Assembly: GCF_013342145.1 (NCBI RefSeq)
Contig: NZ_JABUQZ010000001.1
Location: 3,286,001 to 3,350,000 of the forward strand
From: Haloterrigena gelatinilytica
GTDB lineage: Archaea; Halobacteriota; Halobacteria; Halobacteriales; Natrialbaceae
DNA length: 64,000 nt
Reading direction: 5' to 3'
Of the stretch, positions 8,256-18,406 are shown in pieces (position 1 is the first letter of the stretch; each line of letters begins with the position of its first letter). Below the pieces are notes generated by a model, which saw nothing but the letters and a program-made list of their open reading frames with translations, did not search any database and was not told where the DNA came from. A program made the translations under genes and the position numbers.

Positions 8256-9320
8256 ATGCGCGCAGCAGTCCTCGAGGAACACGGCGAACCGCTCTCGATC
8301 GAAGACGTCGACGCGCCGGATCCGGATCCGAAGGGTGCCGTCGTCGACGTCGAAGCCTGCGGCGTCTGTCGGAGCGACTGGCACGGCTGGCAGGGCGACT
8401 GGGGGTGGCTGGGCCTCGAGACGAACCCGGGACAGATCCTGGGCCACGAGCCCGCGGGCCGCGTCGTGGCCGTCGGCGACGAGGTGACGAACGTCTCGGA
8501 AGGAGACCACGTCGCCGTTCCGTTCAACCTCGGCGACGGGACCTGCCACGAGTGTCGCCGAGGCCACTCGAACACCTGCGAGAACGTGATGCCGCTTGGC
8601 TTCGTCGAACCCGTACAGGGTGCGTTCGCCGAGCAGGTACACGTCCCCGCGGCCGATCACAACCTCGTCGAACTCCCCGACGGCGTCTCGTCGGTCGACA
8701 TGGCCGGACTGGGCTGTCGGTTCATGACGTCGTTCCACGCGCTGGCCCACCGGGCCGACGTGAGCGCGGGCGACTGGGTGTCGGTCCACGGCGTCGGGGG
8801 CGTCGGCCTCTCGGCGGTCCACATCGCCGACGCCCTCGGCGCCAACGTGATCGCCGTCGATCTCACGGACGAGAAACTCGAGAAAGCGCAGGAACTGGGC
8901 GCCGTCGAGACCGTCAACGCCGGCGACGTCGACGACGTCCCGGCCGAAGTCAAAGCGATCGCCGACGGAGGCGCCAACGTCTCGATGGACGCCCTGGGCA
9001 TCGAAACGACCTCCCAGAACTCGGTCCAGAGCCTCGGCAACCGCGGCCAGCACCTCCAGGTCGGCCTGACCACGCAGGACGAACAGGGCATGATCACCGT
9101 TCCGTCCGATGCGATGGTCATGCAGGAGATCGAGTTCATCGGCTCGCTCGGCATGCCGCCGACCCGATACGACGAGATCTTCCGCATGGTCGCGACCGGC
9201 AAACTCCGCCCCGCAGACGTCGTCTCCGAAACCATCGGTCTCGAGGACGTCACCGACAAACTCGAGGCGATGACCGACTACGAGACGGAAGGGATCCCGG
9301 TCATCGACACGTTCAACTAA
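8256..9320 (+). CDS. Zinc-dependent alcohol dehydrogenase (MDR family)
   Basis: A 354-residue medium-chain dehydrogenase/reductase. The catalytic zinc region is CGVCRSDWHGWQGDW with GHEPAG following. The structural zinc lobe reads GDGTCHECRRGHSNTC: the first of the usual four cysteines is Asp, so the site is C3D-like. The nucleotide fold follows with GVGGVGLSAVHIADALGA (about 185-200) and an acidic residue, VDLTDEK, which favours NAD+. It probably oxidises or reduces a small alcohol or aldehyde; the substrate cannot be told. The start at 8256 matches the MRAAVLEEHGE N-terminus typical of the family and the TATA-like palindrome upstream. A long hairpin block follows the stop. Confidence 0.85.
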   Translation: MRAAVLEEHGEPLSIEDVDAPDPDPKGAVVDVEACGVCRSDWHGWQGDWGWLGLETNPGQILGHEPAGRVVAVGDEVTNVSEGDHVAVPFNLGDGTCHECRRGHSNTCENVMPLGFVEPVQGAFAEQVHVPAADHNLVELPDGVSSVDMAGLGCRFMTSFHALAHRADVSAGDWVSVHGVGGVGLSAVHIADALGANVIAVDLTDEKLEKAQELGAVETVNAGDVDDVPAEVKAIADGGANVSMDALGIETTSQNSVQSLGNRGQHLQVGLTTQDEQGMITVPSDAMVMQEIEFIGSLGMPPTRYDEIFRMVATGKLRPADVVSETIGLEDVTDKLEAMTDYETEGIPVIDTFN

Positions 9321-9658
9321 ATTTTGCTCTGTCGTTCGAGAGAGCGAAGCTCTCTCGTGATGACGAAAGGCGCGAAGCGCCTTTCGAACCACGGGCACGG
9401 CTTCGCCGCGCCCTCGGCAAAATTTAGTATAAAAGCACCGGAAGACACAAAGCGTCTTCCGAGTCCTCGTTCGCTTTCGCTCACGAGGACACTCCTCCTT
9501 CCGTTCGCTCGCGCTGCTCGACTCACGGCTTCGCCGTTCGCTTCTCGCGGCGCTTCGCGCCGCGCTACTCACATCGGTCGTCGGCCCGCCCGCTCCCTGC
9601 GGTCGCTCGCAGATGTTAGCGGTGACTCCTTGGCGCGGGTTGAGAACAAGCAATTGTA

Positions 9659-9693
9659 CCGAGCGCGAACGAAGTGAGCGCTCGGCCTTTTTT
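9659..9693 (+). terminator. Hairpin followed by T6, intrinsic-terminator-like
   Basis: An 8-base stem CCGAGCGC/GCGCTCGG (9659-9666 and 9678-9685) is followed by CC and six T residues at 9688-9693. On the plus strand this has the form of an intrinsic terminator and could end read-through transcripts from the dehydrogenase. Confidence 0.5.
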
Positions 9694-9698
9694 CATCA

Positions 9699-9756
9699 AA
9701 GTTTTTTAGCGGGGTTCGACCGAGCGAAGCGAGGGAGGACCCTGCTAAAAAAGTTT
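9699..9756. terminator. Long AT-armed palindrome, likely bidirectional terminator
   Basis: The arms AAGTTTTTTAGCGGGGTTC and GACCCTGCTAAAAAAGTTT pair with few mismatches around a GC-rich centre that contains GAGCGAAGCGAG. It begins two bases past the stop codon of the minus-strand gene at 9758. Transcription in that direction meets a T6 run at once, so it probably terminates that gene. Confidence 0.45.
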
Positions 9757-9757
9757 G

Positions 9758-10045
9758 TTAGAAGGAAACCGCGTCCGGCGAGTACGGGCTGCCGGTCGGC
9801 GTCGGGTCGCGGTCGCTGTAGCCGACGCGGCCGACGGCCTTGTCGCTGACCGCGGAATAGACGGCGAAGCGCGCCTCCTCGGGGTATTCGAAGGTCTCGG
9901 ATTCGAGGCGGGCGAGTACATCGCCGACCGTCTCGGATCCGTTCGGGAGTTCGAGGGTTCGATCGCCGTAGTTTTCGATCAGTTCCTCGGTGGTGGCGGG
10001 ATACTCGTGGTCGTCGATGACGTCGCCGGTGCCGTTGAGCAGCAT
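9758..10045 (-). CDS. DUF5789-like small acidic protein
   Basis: A 95-residue protein containing DHEYPATTEELIENYGD, then VGDVLARLESETFEYPEEA and DKAVGRVGYSDRDP. It looks like the haloarchaeal DUF5789 family and is a recognisable paralog of the protein at 24509, which shares the E-T-(Y/F)-x-S/P, A-V-G-R and YSDR pattern. A Shine-Dalgarno-like GGAGG (complement of 10056-10060) and an AT-rich TATA-like segment at 10069-10078 precede the ATG. Function is unknown; a small regulatory or binding role is only a guess. Confidence 0.6.
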   Translation of the reverse strand: MLLNGTGDVIDDHEYPATTEELIENYGDRTLELPNGSETVGDVLARLESETFEYPEEARFAVYSAVSDKAVGRVGYSDRDPTPTGSPYSPDAVSF

Positions 10046-10068
10046 TACACCCTATCCTCCGTGAACGA

Positions 10069-10078
10069 TAATTATAAA
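10069..10078 (-). promoter_or_regulatory. TATA-like element for the DUF5789-like gene
   Basis: Read on the minus strand the segment is TTTATAATTAT, an archaeal TATA-box match 24-33 bases before the ATG at 10045. A GGAGG lies between them, so this transcript probably has a short leader rather than none. Confidence 0.4.
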
Positions 10079-10208
10079 CATTGTCCATCCATGTTTCCTA
10101 GTAGCACTTGATTCCTTATACACCTAATATGTGGCTGTGACAGCGGGACGAATGCCGGAACAGGCGCGGAGAAACGTCTTTACGACCGGCAGTCCTCGAC
10201 TCGAGTAG

Positions 10209-10997
10209 ATGCCATACGCCGATCTGCACGTCCACACGACGCGCTCGGACGGGAGTCTTGACCTCGAGACGGTGCCCGACGCCGCCCGGTACGCGGGCGT
10301 CGAGGTCGTCGCGGTGACCGACCACGATCGGCTCCAGCCGTTCGACGCGCCGGTGGTCGAGCGGGACGGCGTGACGCTCGTCAACGGGATCGAACTCCGC
10401 GTCGAGACGCCCCACGGCGAGCGGGTCGATCTGCTCGGATACGGCGTCGAGCCGACCCCGGAACTCGAGGGGATCGTCGAGCGGATCCAGCGAAATCGTA
10501 TCGAGCGAGGGCGGGCGATCGTCGACTGCGTGGAGACCCGACTGGGGGTCGATCTCGGCGTGACCGTCGACGAGGGGTTCGGACGGCCCCACGTCGCCCG
10601 GGCGATCGAGGCCCATCCAGACGTCGAGTACGACTATCAGGACGCCTTCGACGAACTCATCGGCTACGGCGACCCCTGCTACGCGGCTCGAGACGTCCCG
10701 TCGTTCGAGCGCGGGCTGGCGGCGCTGTCCGGCGCCAGTCGACTCGTCTCGCTGGCCCACCCGCTCCGGTATCGCGATCCCGAAGCGGCGCTCGGACTGA
10801 CCGCCGACCCCGACCTCGAGGCCGTCGAACTTCACTATCCGTACGGGCGCGACGACGTCGATTTGGACGTCGTGAAGCGGGCGATCGAACGCAACGACCT
10901 GCTGGTAACTGGCGGAAGCGACGCCCACGAGACCGAACTCGGCGTCGAGGGCCTGTCGCGACGCGAGTACGAGGCGACGACTATCGCAGACTCGTGA
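10209..10997 (+). CDS. PHP-domain phosphoesterase
   Basis: A 262-residue PHP (polymerase and histidinol phosphatase) superfamily protein. Motif I is ADLHVHTTRSDG (4-15), motif II VAVTDHDRLQ (about 35-44), followed by NGIELRVE, SLAHPLRYRD (motif III) and a terminal GGSDAHETELG (motif IV). These supply the His/Asp/Glu ligands of a three-metal centre. Such proteins hydrolyse phosphate esters such as 3',5'-nucleoside bisphosphates or small phosphomonoesters; the substrate is not visible here. The start at 10209 directly precedes motif I, as is usual. The gene stands alone. Confidence 0.85.
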   Translation: MPYADLHVHTTRSDGSLDLETVPDAARYAGVEVVAVTDHDRLQPFDAPVVERDGVTLVNGIELRVETPHGERVDLLGYGVEPTPELEGIVERIQRNRIERGRAIVDCVETRLGVDLGVTVDEGFGRPHVARAIEAHPDVEYDYQDAFDELIGYGDPCYAARDVPSFERGLAALSGASRLVSLAHPLRYRDPEAALGLTADPDLEAVELHYPYGRDDVDLDVVKRAIERNDLLVTGGSDAHETELGVEGLSRREYEATTIADS

Positions 10998-11052
10998 GAC
11001 AACCTTAGCCGATAGCGGAGGGTTCAATGCATCGTGGTCCCAAAAGGCACCT

Positions 11053-11217
11053 ATGAACTGCCACTACTGTGACCGCGAGGCCGCGTTCGCCGCCGAATCG
11101 GACGGTCTCAAAGTCGGTCTCTGTGAGGAACACTTCCGCGAACGCTTACAGGAGCTCGCGGAAGCCGACGGCCTCGAGACGCTCAAGGAGAAAGTGGACG
11201 TCGACCGCGCCGAGTAG
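11053..11217 (+). CDS. Small zinc-binding protein (DUF6757-like)
   Basis: A 54-residue protein beginning MNCHYCDREAAFAAESDG, then GLCEEHFRERL and a charged C-terminal helix. CxxC plus CxxH form a treble-clef-like zinc site. From memory this is a conserved haloarchaeal small protein (DUF6757). It lies 55 bases after the PHP gene on the same strand and converges with the ferredoxin gene. Function is unknown. Confidence 0.6.
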   Translation: MNCHYCDREAAFAAESDGLKVGLCEEHFRERLQELAEADGLETLKEKVDVDRAE

Positions 11218-11234
11218 CAGGTCCCAACCGTCTC

Positions 11235-12444
<1,210 letters not shown>

Positions 12445-12509
12445 GCACGATTATCACTGAGAAACAGGGAAAAAACGTGGCTTGCCAACGCCGCCCCGTC
12501 ATGTGACGG

Positions 12510-12665
12510 TCACTCGAACACGCGAAACGAACTCTCGCCGCAGGGACAGCCGTTCGCGCTTCCGATGGGGCGGACCTCGTCGCCGCCGTCCGAGAACCAG
12601 ACGGCCATCGTCCTGCCACAGTTCGTACACTGCGCCGCTCCCTTCCGTTGTGACCGTGCTCCCAT
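12510..12665 (-). CDS. 51-residue zinc-ribbon microprotein
   Basis: A short ORF encodes MGARSQRKGAAQCTNCGRTM, then EVRPIGSANGCPCGESSFRV and FE. CxxC and CxC pairs form a zinc ribbon. It is a paralog of the gene at 61480-61635, sharing C-x-N-C-G, the RPIGS block and CPCG. The ATG at 12665 is the only reasonable start. Such zinc-finger microproteins are numerous in haloarchaea and mostly uncharacterised. Confidence 0.65.
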   Translation of the reverse strand: MGARSQRKGAAQCTNCGRTMAVWFSDGGDEVRPIGSANGCPCGESSFRVFE

Positions 12666-12790
12666 ACGCGCTACTTCTCCGGGAAAACGGATAAGCGAAG
12701 CGTGAGTTTTCGGAGAGTACGGCCTCGGGTACTCCAGCCGTAACAACAGCCCGAGATCTCGACTCGAGTACGAACGAGACGTCCCGTATC

Positions 12791-13963
12791 TCAGTAGCCC
12801 AGGGAGAACGCCCGATTGATCGTCAGGGCAACGAAAACGAGCGCGAGCAACGCGGCGAGGAAGCCGAAGGAGACGCCCCAGCCGAAGAGATCGGCCAGCG
12901 CGCCCGTGACGACCGATCCGAGCGCACCGACGAAGCCGTAGACGGTGCGGACGAGCCCGAAGCCCGCGCTTCGCTCCGCCGCCGAGAGGTGATCCATAAA
13001 CCGAGGCAGCAACGCTCCGCCCCAGCCGAGCCCGATCCCGAGGAGGACGACCGCGCCCGCGACGGCGGGGATGCCCGGAACCGCCAGCAGCACGGCGATG
13101 CCGGCGACGGCGAGGAGCATACAGCCCGCCGTGGCGACGTCGCGACCGTAGCGATCCGACGCCGCGCCCACCCCGACGCCCGTAATTCCCTGGACGAGGA
13201 AGTAGCCGCCGAACACGAGGCTCGCCGTCGTCGCCGACTGGCCGCGATACGCGACGAGGAACGTCGGCAGGAACGAAGCGACGGCCTGCCAGACGAAATC
13301 CCCCAGTACGGCCAGCGCGACGGTGAAGGCGATCTTCGGCCGCCCGAGCAGTTCCGCCAGCGGCTCGAACTCGAACCGTTCGGCCATCGGCTGGTCGGGG
13401 CGCCGGGGGTCGATCGGCCGGACCGCGCGGGCGAACAGGAAGAAGATCGGGACGGCCACGACGACCCCGACCGCGATCGCGGCCCGCCAGCCGTAGCGGA
13501 CGCCGATCCAGGCGGCCACCGGCGGCACGATGAGTCCCGCAATGGGGCCGCCGCTGTTGTGGACGCCGATCGCGGCGCCGATCTCGTCGTAGGTCCGGGT
13601 CAGCAGCGACGTGGCGACGCTGTAGTGGAGGCCGGCGGCGAACCCGAGCGCGATAACGCAGAGCACGAACAGCGGGAACAGCGGTGCGAACGCGAGAAGC
13701 GCGCTCGCGATCGCCGTCCCGCCGACCGCGATCAGAATGATGCGCCGCTCGCCGTACCTGTCGGCGAGGACGCCGCTGGGGAACTGCGCGAGGAAGTAGG
13801 CCATCCACAGTCCCGTCAGCGCGAGCCCGATGACGGCGTTGGAGACGCCGAAGGCGGCGGTGATCTGGGGGACGACCGGGCTGATGACCAGCCGGGCGGC
13901 CATCGTCGCCAGAAAGGCGAGCGTACACGCCGCCAGGACGGTTTCGTTGTATCGCCAGCGCAT
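12791..13963 (-). CDS. Major facilitator superfamily transporter
   Basis: A 390-residue membrane protein with about 12 hydrophobic segments. Between TM2 and TM3 is [13 protein letters not shown], the MFS signature, repeated in degenerate form after TM8 ([12 protein letters not shown]). The two six-helix halves are joined by an arginine-rich loop near 190. The substrate is not evident. The ATG overlaps the stop of a 13-codon ORF as TGATG, which could couple their translation. Confidence 0.85.
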   Translation of the reverse strand: MRWRYNETVLAACTLAFLATMAARLVISPVVPQITAAFGVSNAVIGLALTGLWMAYFLAQFPSGVLADRYGERRIILIAVGGTAIASALLAFAPLFPLFVLCVIALGFAAGLHYSVATSLLTRTYDEIGAAIGVHNSGGPIAGLIVPPVAAWIGVRYGWRAAIAVGVVVAVPIFFLFARAVRPIDPRRPDQPMAERFEFEPLAELLGRPKIAFTVALAVLGDFVWQAVASFLPTFLVAYRGQSATTASLVFGGYFLVQGITGVGVGAASDRYGRDVATAGCMLLAVAGIAVLLAVPGIPAVAGAVVLLGIGLGWGGALLPRFMDHLSAAERSAGFGLVRTVYGFVGALGSVVTGALADLFGWGVSFGFLAALLALVFVALTINRAFSLGY

Positions 13964-14004
13964 CAGTTCACGTCGAAATCGGGGTCGGGTTCCGGCTCGA
14001 TCAT
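13963..14004 (-). CDS. Possible 13-residue leader peptide overlapping the MFS start
   Basis: The minus strand reads [13 protein letters not shown] and a TGA whose last two bases begin the MFS ATG (TGATG). The composition is typical of haloarchaeal protein. It may be a translated leader for the transporter or chance. Confidence 0.25.
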   Translation of the reverse strand: MIEPEPDPDFDVN

Positions 14005-14196
14005 CGGGGTGCGTCTCTCGGCAGTCGGTACGAAAACGCTACTCGAGAGTCACCGGTCCCGCCCCATGACGGTGTTGCTACCGGCAGTCGACGCCTCGAG
14101 TCCGGTCCCCTCAGTTCGCAGCTCACCGATCCGACTCGAGCCGCGGAATCGGGTCGCGAGCGTGATTCTTTTGCGACTGCCGCCGAAGAGACGGGT

Positions 14197-15222
14197 ATGG
14201 ACCTCACACATCGTCCGCGGCGACTCCGACGGGATCGGGTGCGCGGTCTCGTCAGCGAGACGAGCCTCGAGCCGACCGATCTGATCGCGCCGGTGTTCGT
14301 CGACGCGACGACCGACGAGCGGGTGCCGATCGAGTCGATGCCGGGCCACGAGCGGGTGCCGATCGACGAGGCCGTCGCCCGCGTCGAGGAAGTCCTCGAG
14401 ACGGGCGTCGAAGCCGTCATGCTGTTCGGCATCCCTGAATCGAAGGATCCCGAAGGAACCCGCGCGTGGGCCGATGACGGCGTTATTCAGGAGGCGCTTC
14501 GTCGGATTACGAGCGAGACCGACGCCTACGTCATCACCGACGTCTGCCTCTGCGAGTACACCGACCACGGCCACTGCGGCCCCCTCGAGGAGGAACTCCG
14601 GAGCGAAGGCGGCGTCGCCGAGGACGGCCCCGGCTGCGAGCCGACGCTGACCGTGGACAACGACGCGACCCTCGAGGCGCTCGAGGAGATCGTTACCTCG
14701 CACGCCCGTGCGGGCGCAGACATGGTCGCACCCAGTGGCATGATGGACGGCATGGTCGGGACGATCCGCGACGCCCTCGACGGCGCGGGGTACGAACACG
14801 TCCCGATCATGAGCTACGCGGCCAAGTACGAGAGCGCCTTCTACGGCCCCTTCCGGGACGCCGCCGACGGCGCGCCCTCGTTCGGCAACCGACGGCACTA
14901 CCAGATGGACCCCGCGAACTCCCGGGAAGCCATGCGGGAGGTCCGCCTCGACGCCGAGCAGGGCGCGGACGTGATGATGGTCAAACCGGCCCTCCCCTAC
15001 CTCGACATCGTCAGCGCCGTGCGACGGGAGTTCGACCACCCCGTCGCCGCCTACAACGTCTCCGGCGAGTACGCGATGCTCCACGCCGCCGCCGAGAAGG
15101 GGTGGCTGGATCTCGAGGAAGTGGCCCTCGAGTCGCTGCTGTCGATCAAACGCGCCGGTGCGGATCTGATTCTGACCTACTTCGCGGAGGACGTGGCGCG
15201 ACGACTGCCCGCCGGTCGGTAG
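14197..15222 (+). CDS. hemB: Delta-aminolevulinic acid dehydratase (porphobilinogen synthase)
   Basis: A 341-residue HemB that condenses two 5-aminolevulinate molecules to porphobilinogen, the second dedicated step of tetrapyrrole synthesis. The zinc-binding site is [14 protein letters not shown] (C117, C119, C127). The two Schiff-base lysines are in [14 protein letters not shown] and [10 protein letters not shown], and the intervening [12 protein letters not shown] is the family signature. Length is typical. It is 4 kb from hemL, the preceding pathway step, with the ammonium transporter and a PH-domain gene in between. Products feed haem, siroheme (needed by the nitrite reductase here) and cobalamin. 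Confidence 0.93.
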   Translation: MDLTHRPRRLRRDRVRGLVSETSLEPTDLIAPVFVDATTDERVPIESMPGHERVPIDEAVARVEEVLETGVEAVMLFGIPESKDPEGTRAWADDGVIQEALRRITSETDAYVITDVCLCEYTDHGHCGPLEEELRSEGGVAEDGPGCEPTLTVDNDATLEALEEIVTSHARAGADMVAPSGMMDGMVGTIRDALDGAGYEHVPIMSYAAKYESAFYGPFRDAADGAPSFGNRRHYQMDPANSREAMREVRLDAEQGADVMMVKPALPYLDIVSAVRREFDHPVAAYNVSGEYAMLHAAAEKGWLDLEEVALESLLSIKRAGADLILTYFAEDVARRLPAGR

Positions 15223-15634
15223 GCGGTCGCGTCGATTTCGAACACTCGACGATTACCCGATCGAGGCCGATTCGCGGTGAGCGGCTCGCGGAATCGACCC
15301 TCGGTCACGGCATTCGGACGAACGTCCAGTCGGCGCTCTCTCCGTCGCACGAGTGGCAAGATCTGCCGCGCGCGAGCGTCGACCGCTCGCTCGAGGCGCG
15401 ATATCGGGCATTCGCGGGCGACGGTCGAAGCCGACCGAGTTTTTCCGAGTTTACAAAGAGCGAATATATAACCACGACTCGAAAAATCCGCAAGATCGAA
15501 TAGCCTTATACACATTAAATCCCCTCTAGATTTGATCGTATGGCCCTATTACGGCACGATTATCAATCGTTCTTAAACGCTAATCCTTATATGGAGTTGG
15601 TCCATCGTGATCAGACGTGATTAAGCAGACAACC
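15223..15634. other. Intergenic region holding the ammonium transporter promoter
   Basis: This 412-base stretch has an AT-rich second half. I see no convincing gene in it. Its promoter-proximal part carries overlapping dyads at 15556-15579 and a TATA-like box at 15585-15594, described separately. An additional AT-rich CCTTATACACATTAAAT at 15504-15520 could be a second promoter. Confidence 0.4.
15556..15594 (+). promoter_or_regulatory. Ammonium transporter promoter: overlapping dyads plus TATA
   Basis: A perfect inverted repeat ACGATT-ATC-AATCGT occupies 15556-15570 and a second, CGTT-CTTA-AACG, overlaps it at 15568-15579. A TATA-like CCTTATATGG follows at 15585-15594. Transcription would start near 15615-15620, shortly before the small ORF at 15635. 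The half-site ACGATT/AATCGT is also the centre of the element shared by nasA and nasD, so this may be a nitrogen-control operator. Confidence 0.5.
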
Positions 15635-15715
15635 ATGAGCCCGAATGGAGCAGACATGGACAAACGTCTACAACGCATCGGGGCGGAAGTGAGTGAAAAC
15701 GGGGTGGTCGCCTAA
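15635..15715 (+). CDS. 26-residue ORF translationally coupled to the ammonium transporter
   Basis: A short ORF encodes [20 protein letters not shown] followed by ENGVVA. Its stop overlaps the transporter ATG as TAATG, and it begins about 18 bases after the likely transcription start. It is charged and non-hydrophobic. It could be a regulatory leader peptide, a real microprotein or only a ribosome-loading device. I know no homolog. Confidence 0.4.
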   Translation: MSPNGADMDKRLQRIGAEVSENGVVA

Positions 15716-17385
15716 TGGAGCCGACGCTACTACAGAGCGGGGAAGAGGTCGAGATGCTGATGGAGGCGATCAACTACACGTGGATCCTGGTTGCCACCTT
15801 CCTGATCTTCTTCATGCACGCCGGCTTCGCCATGCTCGAGGCGGGCCAGGTGCGCTCGAAGAACGTCGCCAATCAGCTGACGAAGAACCTGCTGACTTGG
15901 AGCGTCGGCGTGACGGTGTTCTTCCTGGTTGGCGCGACCGTGGAGGGTCTCGTCGCCGGAGACGGCCTCGCGTTCCAGTTCCAGAGCGATGCGGCGAGCT
16001 GGATGGACTGGCTGTACGGGGCCGTCTTCGCCATGACGGCGGCGACCATCGTTTCGGGAGCCGTCGCCGGTCGGGCGAAGCTCCGTGCGTACGTCACGTA
16101 CACGTTCCTCCTGGCCGCGGTCATCTACCCGGTCGTTACCGGCCTCACGTGGGCCGGCGAACACCTCGCGTACGGCGGCGTCGTGTTCCACGACTTCGCG
16201 GGCGGGATGATCGTCCACGGCATGGGCGGCATCGCCGGTCTCACCGCCGCGTGGATCCTCGGTCCGCGCATGGACCGGTACAACAGCGACGGGAGCGTAA
16301 ACGTCATTCCCGGGCACTCGCTGACCTTCGCCGCGCTCGGCACGCTGATCCTCGCCTTCGGCTGGTACGGCTTCAACGTCGGTACCTCGGCGATCATCGG
16401 CGAGGGCGCGTTCCTCGGCGACCAGCTCGGTCGCGTCGCCTTGACGACGACGGTCTCGATGGCCTGCGGTGCGATGGGGGCCGGACTCGTCGCCTGGCTC
16501 AAGACCGGCAAAGTCGATACCCTGTACGTCGCGAACGGTCTGCTGGCCGGCTTGGCCGCGATCACCGCGATCCCCGACACGACCGCGTGGTGGGGCGCGT
16601 TCGTCGTCGGCGGTCTCGCCGGCGTTCAGCTGCCGCTCGTCTTCGAGTTCGTCGAGCAATACCTGAAGATAGACGACGTCTGTGCGGTCTTCCCGGTCCA
16701 CGGCTCCGCTGGGGTCCTCGGAACGCTGCTGTTCCCCTTCGTGGCCGCACCGGGCGTCGTCGATAGCGTCGCGAACGCGTTCATCTCGCAGCTGATCGGC
16801 GTCGGCGTCATCACCGTCTGGACGGTCGTCGCGACCGGCCTGATCTGGTTCGTGTTCAAGCTCGCCGGCCAGGCCCGCGTCTCGCCGGAACACGAGCGCG
16901 ACGGGCTCGACGTCTCCGAACACGGTGTCGACACCTACCCCGAGTTCGGCCAGCCCGACGTCGCGACCGACGGCGGTGAGCGATTCGGAGAATCGGGATC
17001 CTCGTCAGAACTCCGTTCTGACGGCGGCAAGCCCAACGACGGCGAGCTCAAGATGATCACCGCGATCATCCGCCCCGACAAGCTCGGCGACGTCAAGAAG
17101 GGACTCGCCGAGATCGGCGCGCCGTCGCTGACGGTCACCAACGTCTCCGGCCGCGGTTCCCAGCCCGCGAAGAAGGGTCAGTGGCGCGGCGAGGAGTACA
17201 CGGTCGACCTCCACCAGAAGGTCAAGATCGAGTGCGTCGTCGCCGATATCCCGGCTCAGGACGTCGTCGAGGCCATCGGCGAGGCCGCCAACACCGGCGA
17301 GCCGGGCGACGGCAAGATCTTCGTCCTGCCCGTCGAGGACGCCTACCAGGTCCGGACCGGCAAGACCGGACAGGACGCCGTCTAA
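15715..17385 (+). CDS. Ammonium transporter (Amt) fused to a C-terminal P-II (GlnK) domain
   Basis: A 556-residue fusion. Residues about 15-400 are an 11-helix Amt channel with the twin-histidine regions [14 protein letters not shown] and [14 protein letters not shown] and the conserved FGWYGFNVG. After an acidic linker (about 400-445), residues 446-556 are a complete P-II protein: [12 protein letters not shown], a T-loop with [16 protein letters not shown] (the conserved Tyr is present) and the nucleotide-binding [19 protein letters not shown]. Normally GlnK is a separate trimer that plugs the Amt trimer when nitrogen is plentiful; here each subunit carries its own plug. An internal ATG at 17053 could still give free GlnK. 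It follows a coupled 26-codon ORF and lies between hemB and hemL. Confidence 0.9.
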   Translation: MEPTLLQSGEEVEMLMEAINYTWILVATFLIFFMHAGFAMLEAGQVRSKNVANQLTKNLLTWSVGVTVFFLVGATVEGLVAGDGLAFQFQSDAASWMDWLYGAVFAMTAATIVSGAVAGRAKLRAYVTYTFLLAAVIYPVVTGLTWAGEHLAYGGVVFHDFAGGMIVHGMGGIAGLTAAWILGPRMDRYNSDGSVNVIPGHSLTFAALGTLILAFGWYGFNVGTSAIIGEGAFLGDQLGRVALTTTVSMACGAMGAGLVAWLKTGKVDTLYVANGLLAGLAAITAIPDTTAWWGAFVVGGLAGVQLPLVFEFVEQYLKIDDVCAVFPVHGSAGVLGTLLFPFVAAPGVVDSVANAFISQLIGVGVITVWTVVATGLIWFVFKLAGQARVSPEHERDGLDVSEHGVDTYPEFGQPDVATDGGERFGESGSSSELRSDGGKPNDGELKMITAIIRPDKLGDVKKGLAEIGAPSLTVTNVSGRGSQPAKKGQWRGEEYTVDLHQKVKIECVVADIPAQDVVEAIGEAANTGEPGDGKIFVLPVEDAYQVRTGKTGQDAV

Positions 17386-17760
17386 GATCGGGACGCGCCG
17401 GTCGTCACACGCGCGTTCCGCCGAGACGCGTTCCGGGAGCACGCTCGTGCTCGCGCGACCCACGTTCCGCAGTGCCTCTGACACTCGGCAGTTCGGCGCC
17501 CGTTCCGAACCGGGCGCCACCGGTCGTCGCTGACATACCGACGGCCGCCATTCGATGGTGGGACTCCGTACCGTTCGATCGTGTCGCGGTTCTCGACGTA
17601 ACGGATCCACCCGTTTCTGTTTTTAACGGCATCGGTTCGCCGTTCGATCGGCACCGTCGCTCGAGTCGACGACGCCGCGAGTCTCGGTCGCCGACGCGGC
17701 GGGTGCGACGGGAGAACCCGCCAGTACGCTTATTGAATGCGGCTACGAGGCGGGGAGTGA
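17386..17760. other. Gene-free stretch with a terminator-like hairpin
   Basis: No gene is supported in these 375 bases. A perfect 8-base inverted repeat, GGCGCCCG at 17495-17502 and CGGGCGCC at 17511-17518, could end transcription from the transporter gene, though no T-run follows. The region before 17761 contains a weak CTTATTGAATGCGG that may be the next promoter. Confidence 0.35.
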
Positions 17761-18336
17761 ATGAGTCAGAAACGCGACGGATCGGCGTTGGCGTACGACG
17801 AAGCCGAGACGGTCGACCGCGGTTCGGACCGTTCGGGTCGGACCGAATCGCGGAGGGAGCTCTCGTTGCTCGAGGGCGAGGAGGTCCTCGTCGACGCGCA
17901 GCCGACGTGGTGGAACTGGATCGGCCACGCCGTCGGCGGCGGACTTGCCGGACTGGTCGGAGTGATCGGCCTCGCGGCCGGGAGCGCAGCGGCGGGAGTG
18001 CTCGGAATCGTCACGGGGCTCGTGATCGCGGGCTACATCTGGTATCGACGGAACCGAGTCCGCTATCTCGTCACCGACCGGCGGCTCGTCGTGATCGCGG
18101 GATTCACCGCCAGGACGACCTCCGAGACGTGGATGGAAGATATTCGCGGACTACAGACGAGTACGACCGCCTTCAGTCGCGGACGGGGGTTCGGAACCGT
18201 CACCGTCTCGCACGCGGTGATCCCGCAGGGATTCAGCCGAACGAGCGCGCTGTCGCTCTCGGGCGTGCCGAACTACGCCGACGTGGCGAACACGATCCGG
18301 CAGCGCCAGTCCGAGCGGAAGGCCGGCGACTACTGA
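17761..18336 (+). CDS. Membrane protein with bacterial PH-like domain (YdbS/YdbT-type)
   Basis: A 191-residue protein with a polar N-terminus, a pair of hydrophobic segments at about 55-100 ([20 protein letters not shown] and the stretch after it), then [16 protein letters not shown] and [20 protein letters not shown], the bPH2 pattern. These domains are found in small membrane-associated proteins of unclear function. It is preceded by a 375-base gap and followed by hemL 70 bases later, so it may be read alone or with hemL. Confidence 0.7.
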   Translation: MSQKRDGSALAYDEAETVDRGSDRSGRTESRRELSLLEGEEVLVDAQPTWWNWIGHAVGGGLAGLVGVIGLAAGSAAAGVLGIVTGLVIAGYIWYRRNRVRYLVTDRRLVVIAGFTARTTSETWMEDIRGLQTSTTAFSRGRGFGTVTVSHAVIPQGFSRTSALSLSGVPNYADVANTIRQRQSERKAGDY

Positions 18337-18406
18337 GCCGCCGCTTCGGTCCCGTCCTCGAGGAAACCTCGGTACTACTTTCCCGTCTCATTCCCAACAC
18401 CGGAGT

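Larger units (their letters stand above)
9319..9757. repeat. Gene-free block of tandem GCGAAGC-type hairpins
   Basis: About 440 bases without a gene are filled with inverted repeats. They are CGAGAGAGC-GAA-GCTCTCTCG (9337-9357), CGAAAGGCGC-GAA-GCGCCTTTCG (9364-9386), an imperfect GGGCACGGC-TT-CGCCGCGCCC (9393-9413), CGGAAGAC/GTCTTCCG (9439-9461), GTCCTCGT/ACGAGGAC (9463-9490), ACGGC-TTC-GCCGT (9525-9537), CGCGGCGC-TTC-GCGCCGCG (9546-9564), CCGAGCGC/GCGCTCGG (9659-9685) and a long imperfect palindrome at 9699-9756. The first three are enclosed by a 9-base inverted repeat, AAATTTTGC at 9319-9327 and GCAAAATTT at 9417-9425, so 9319-9425 is one folded unit. Many loops are GAA or TTC closed by G-C, the very stable GCGAAGC mini-hairpin. 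It lies between two convergent genes. Confidence 0.8.
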
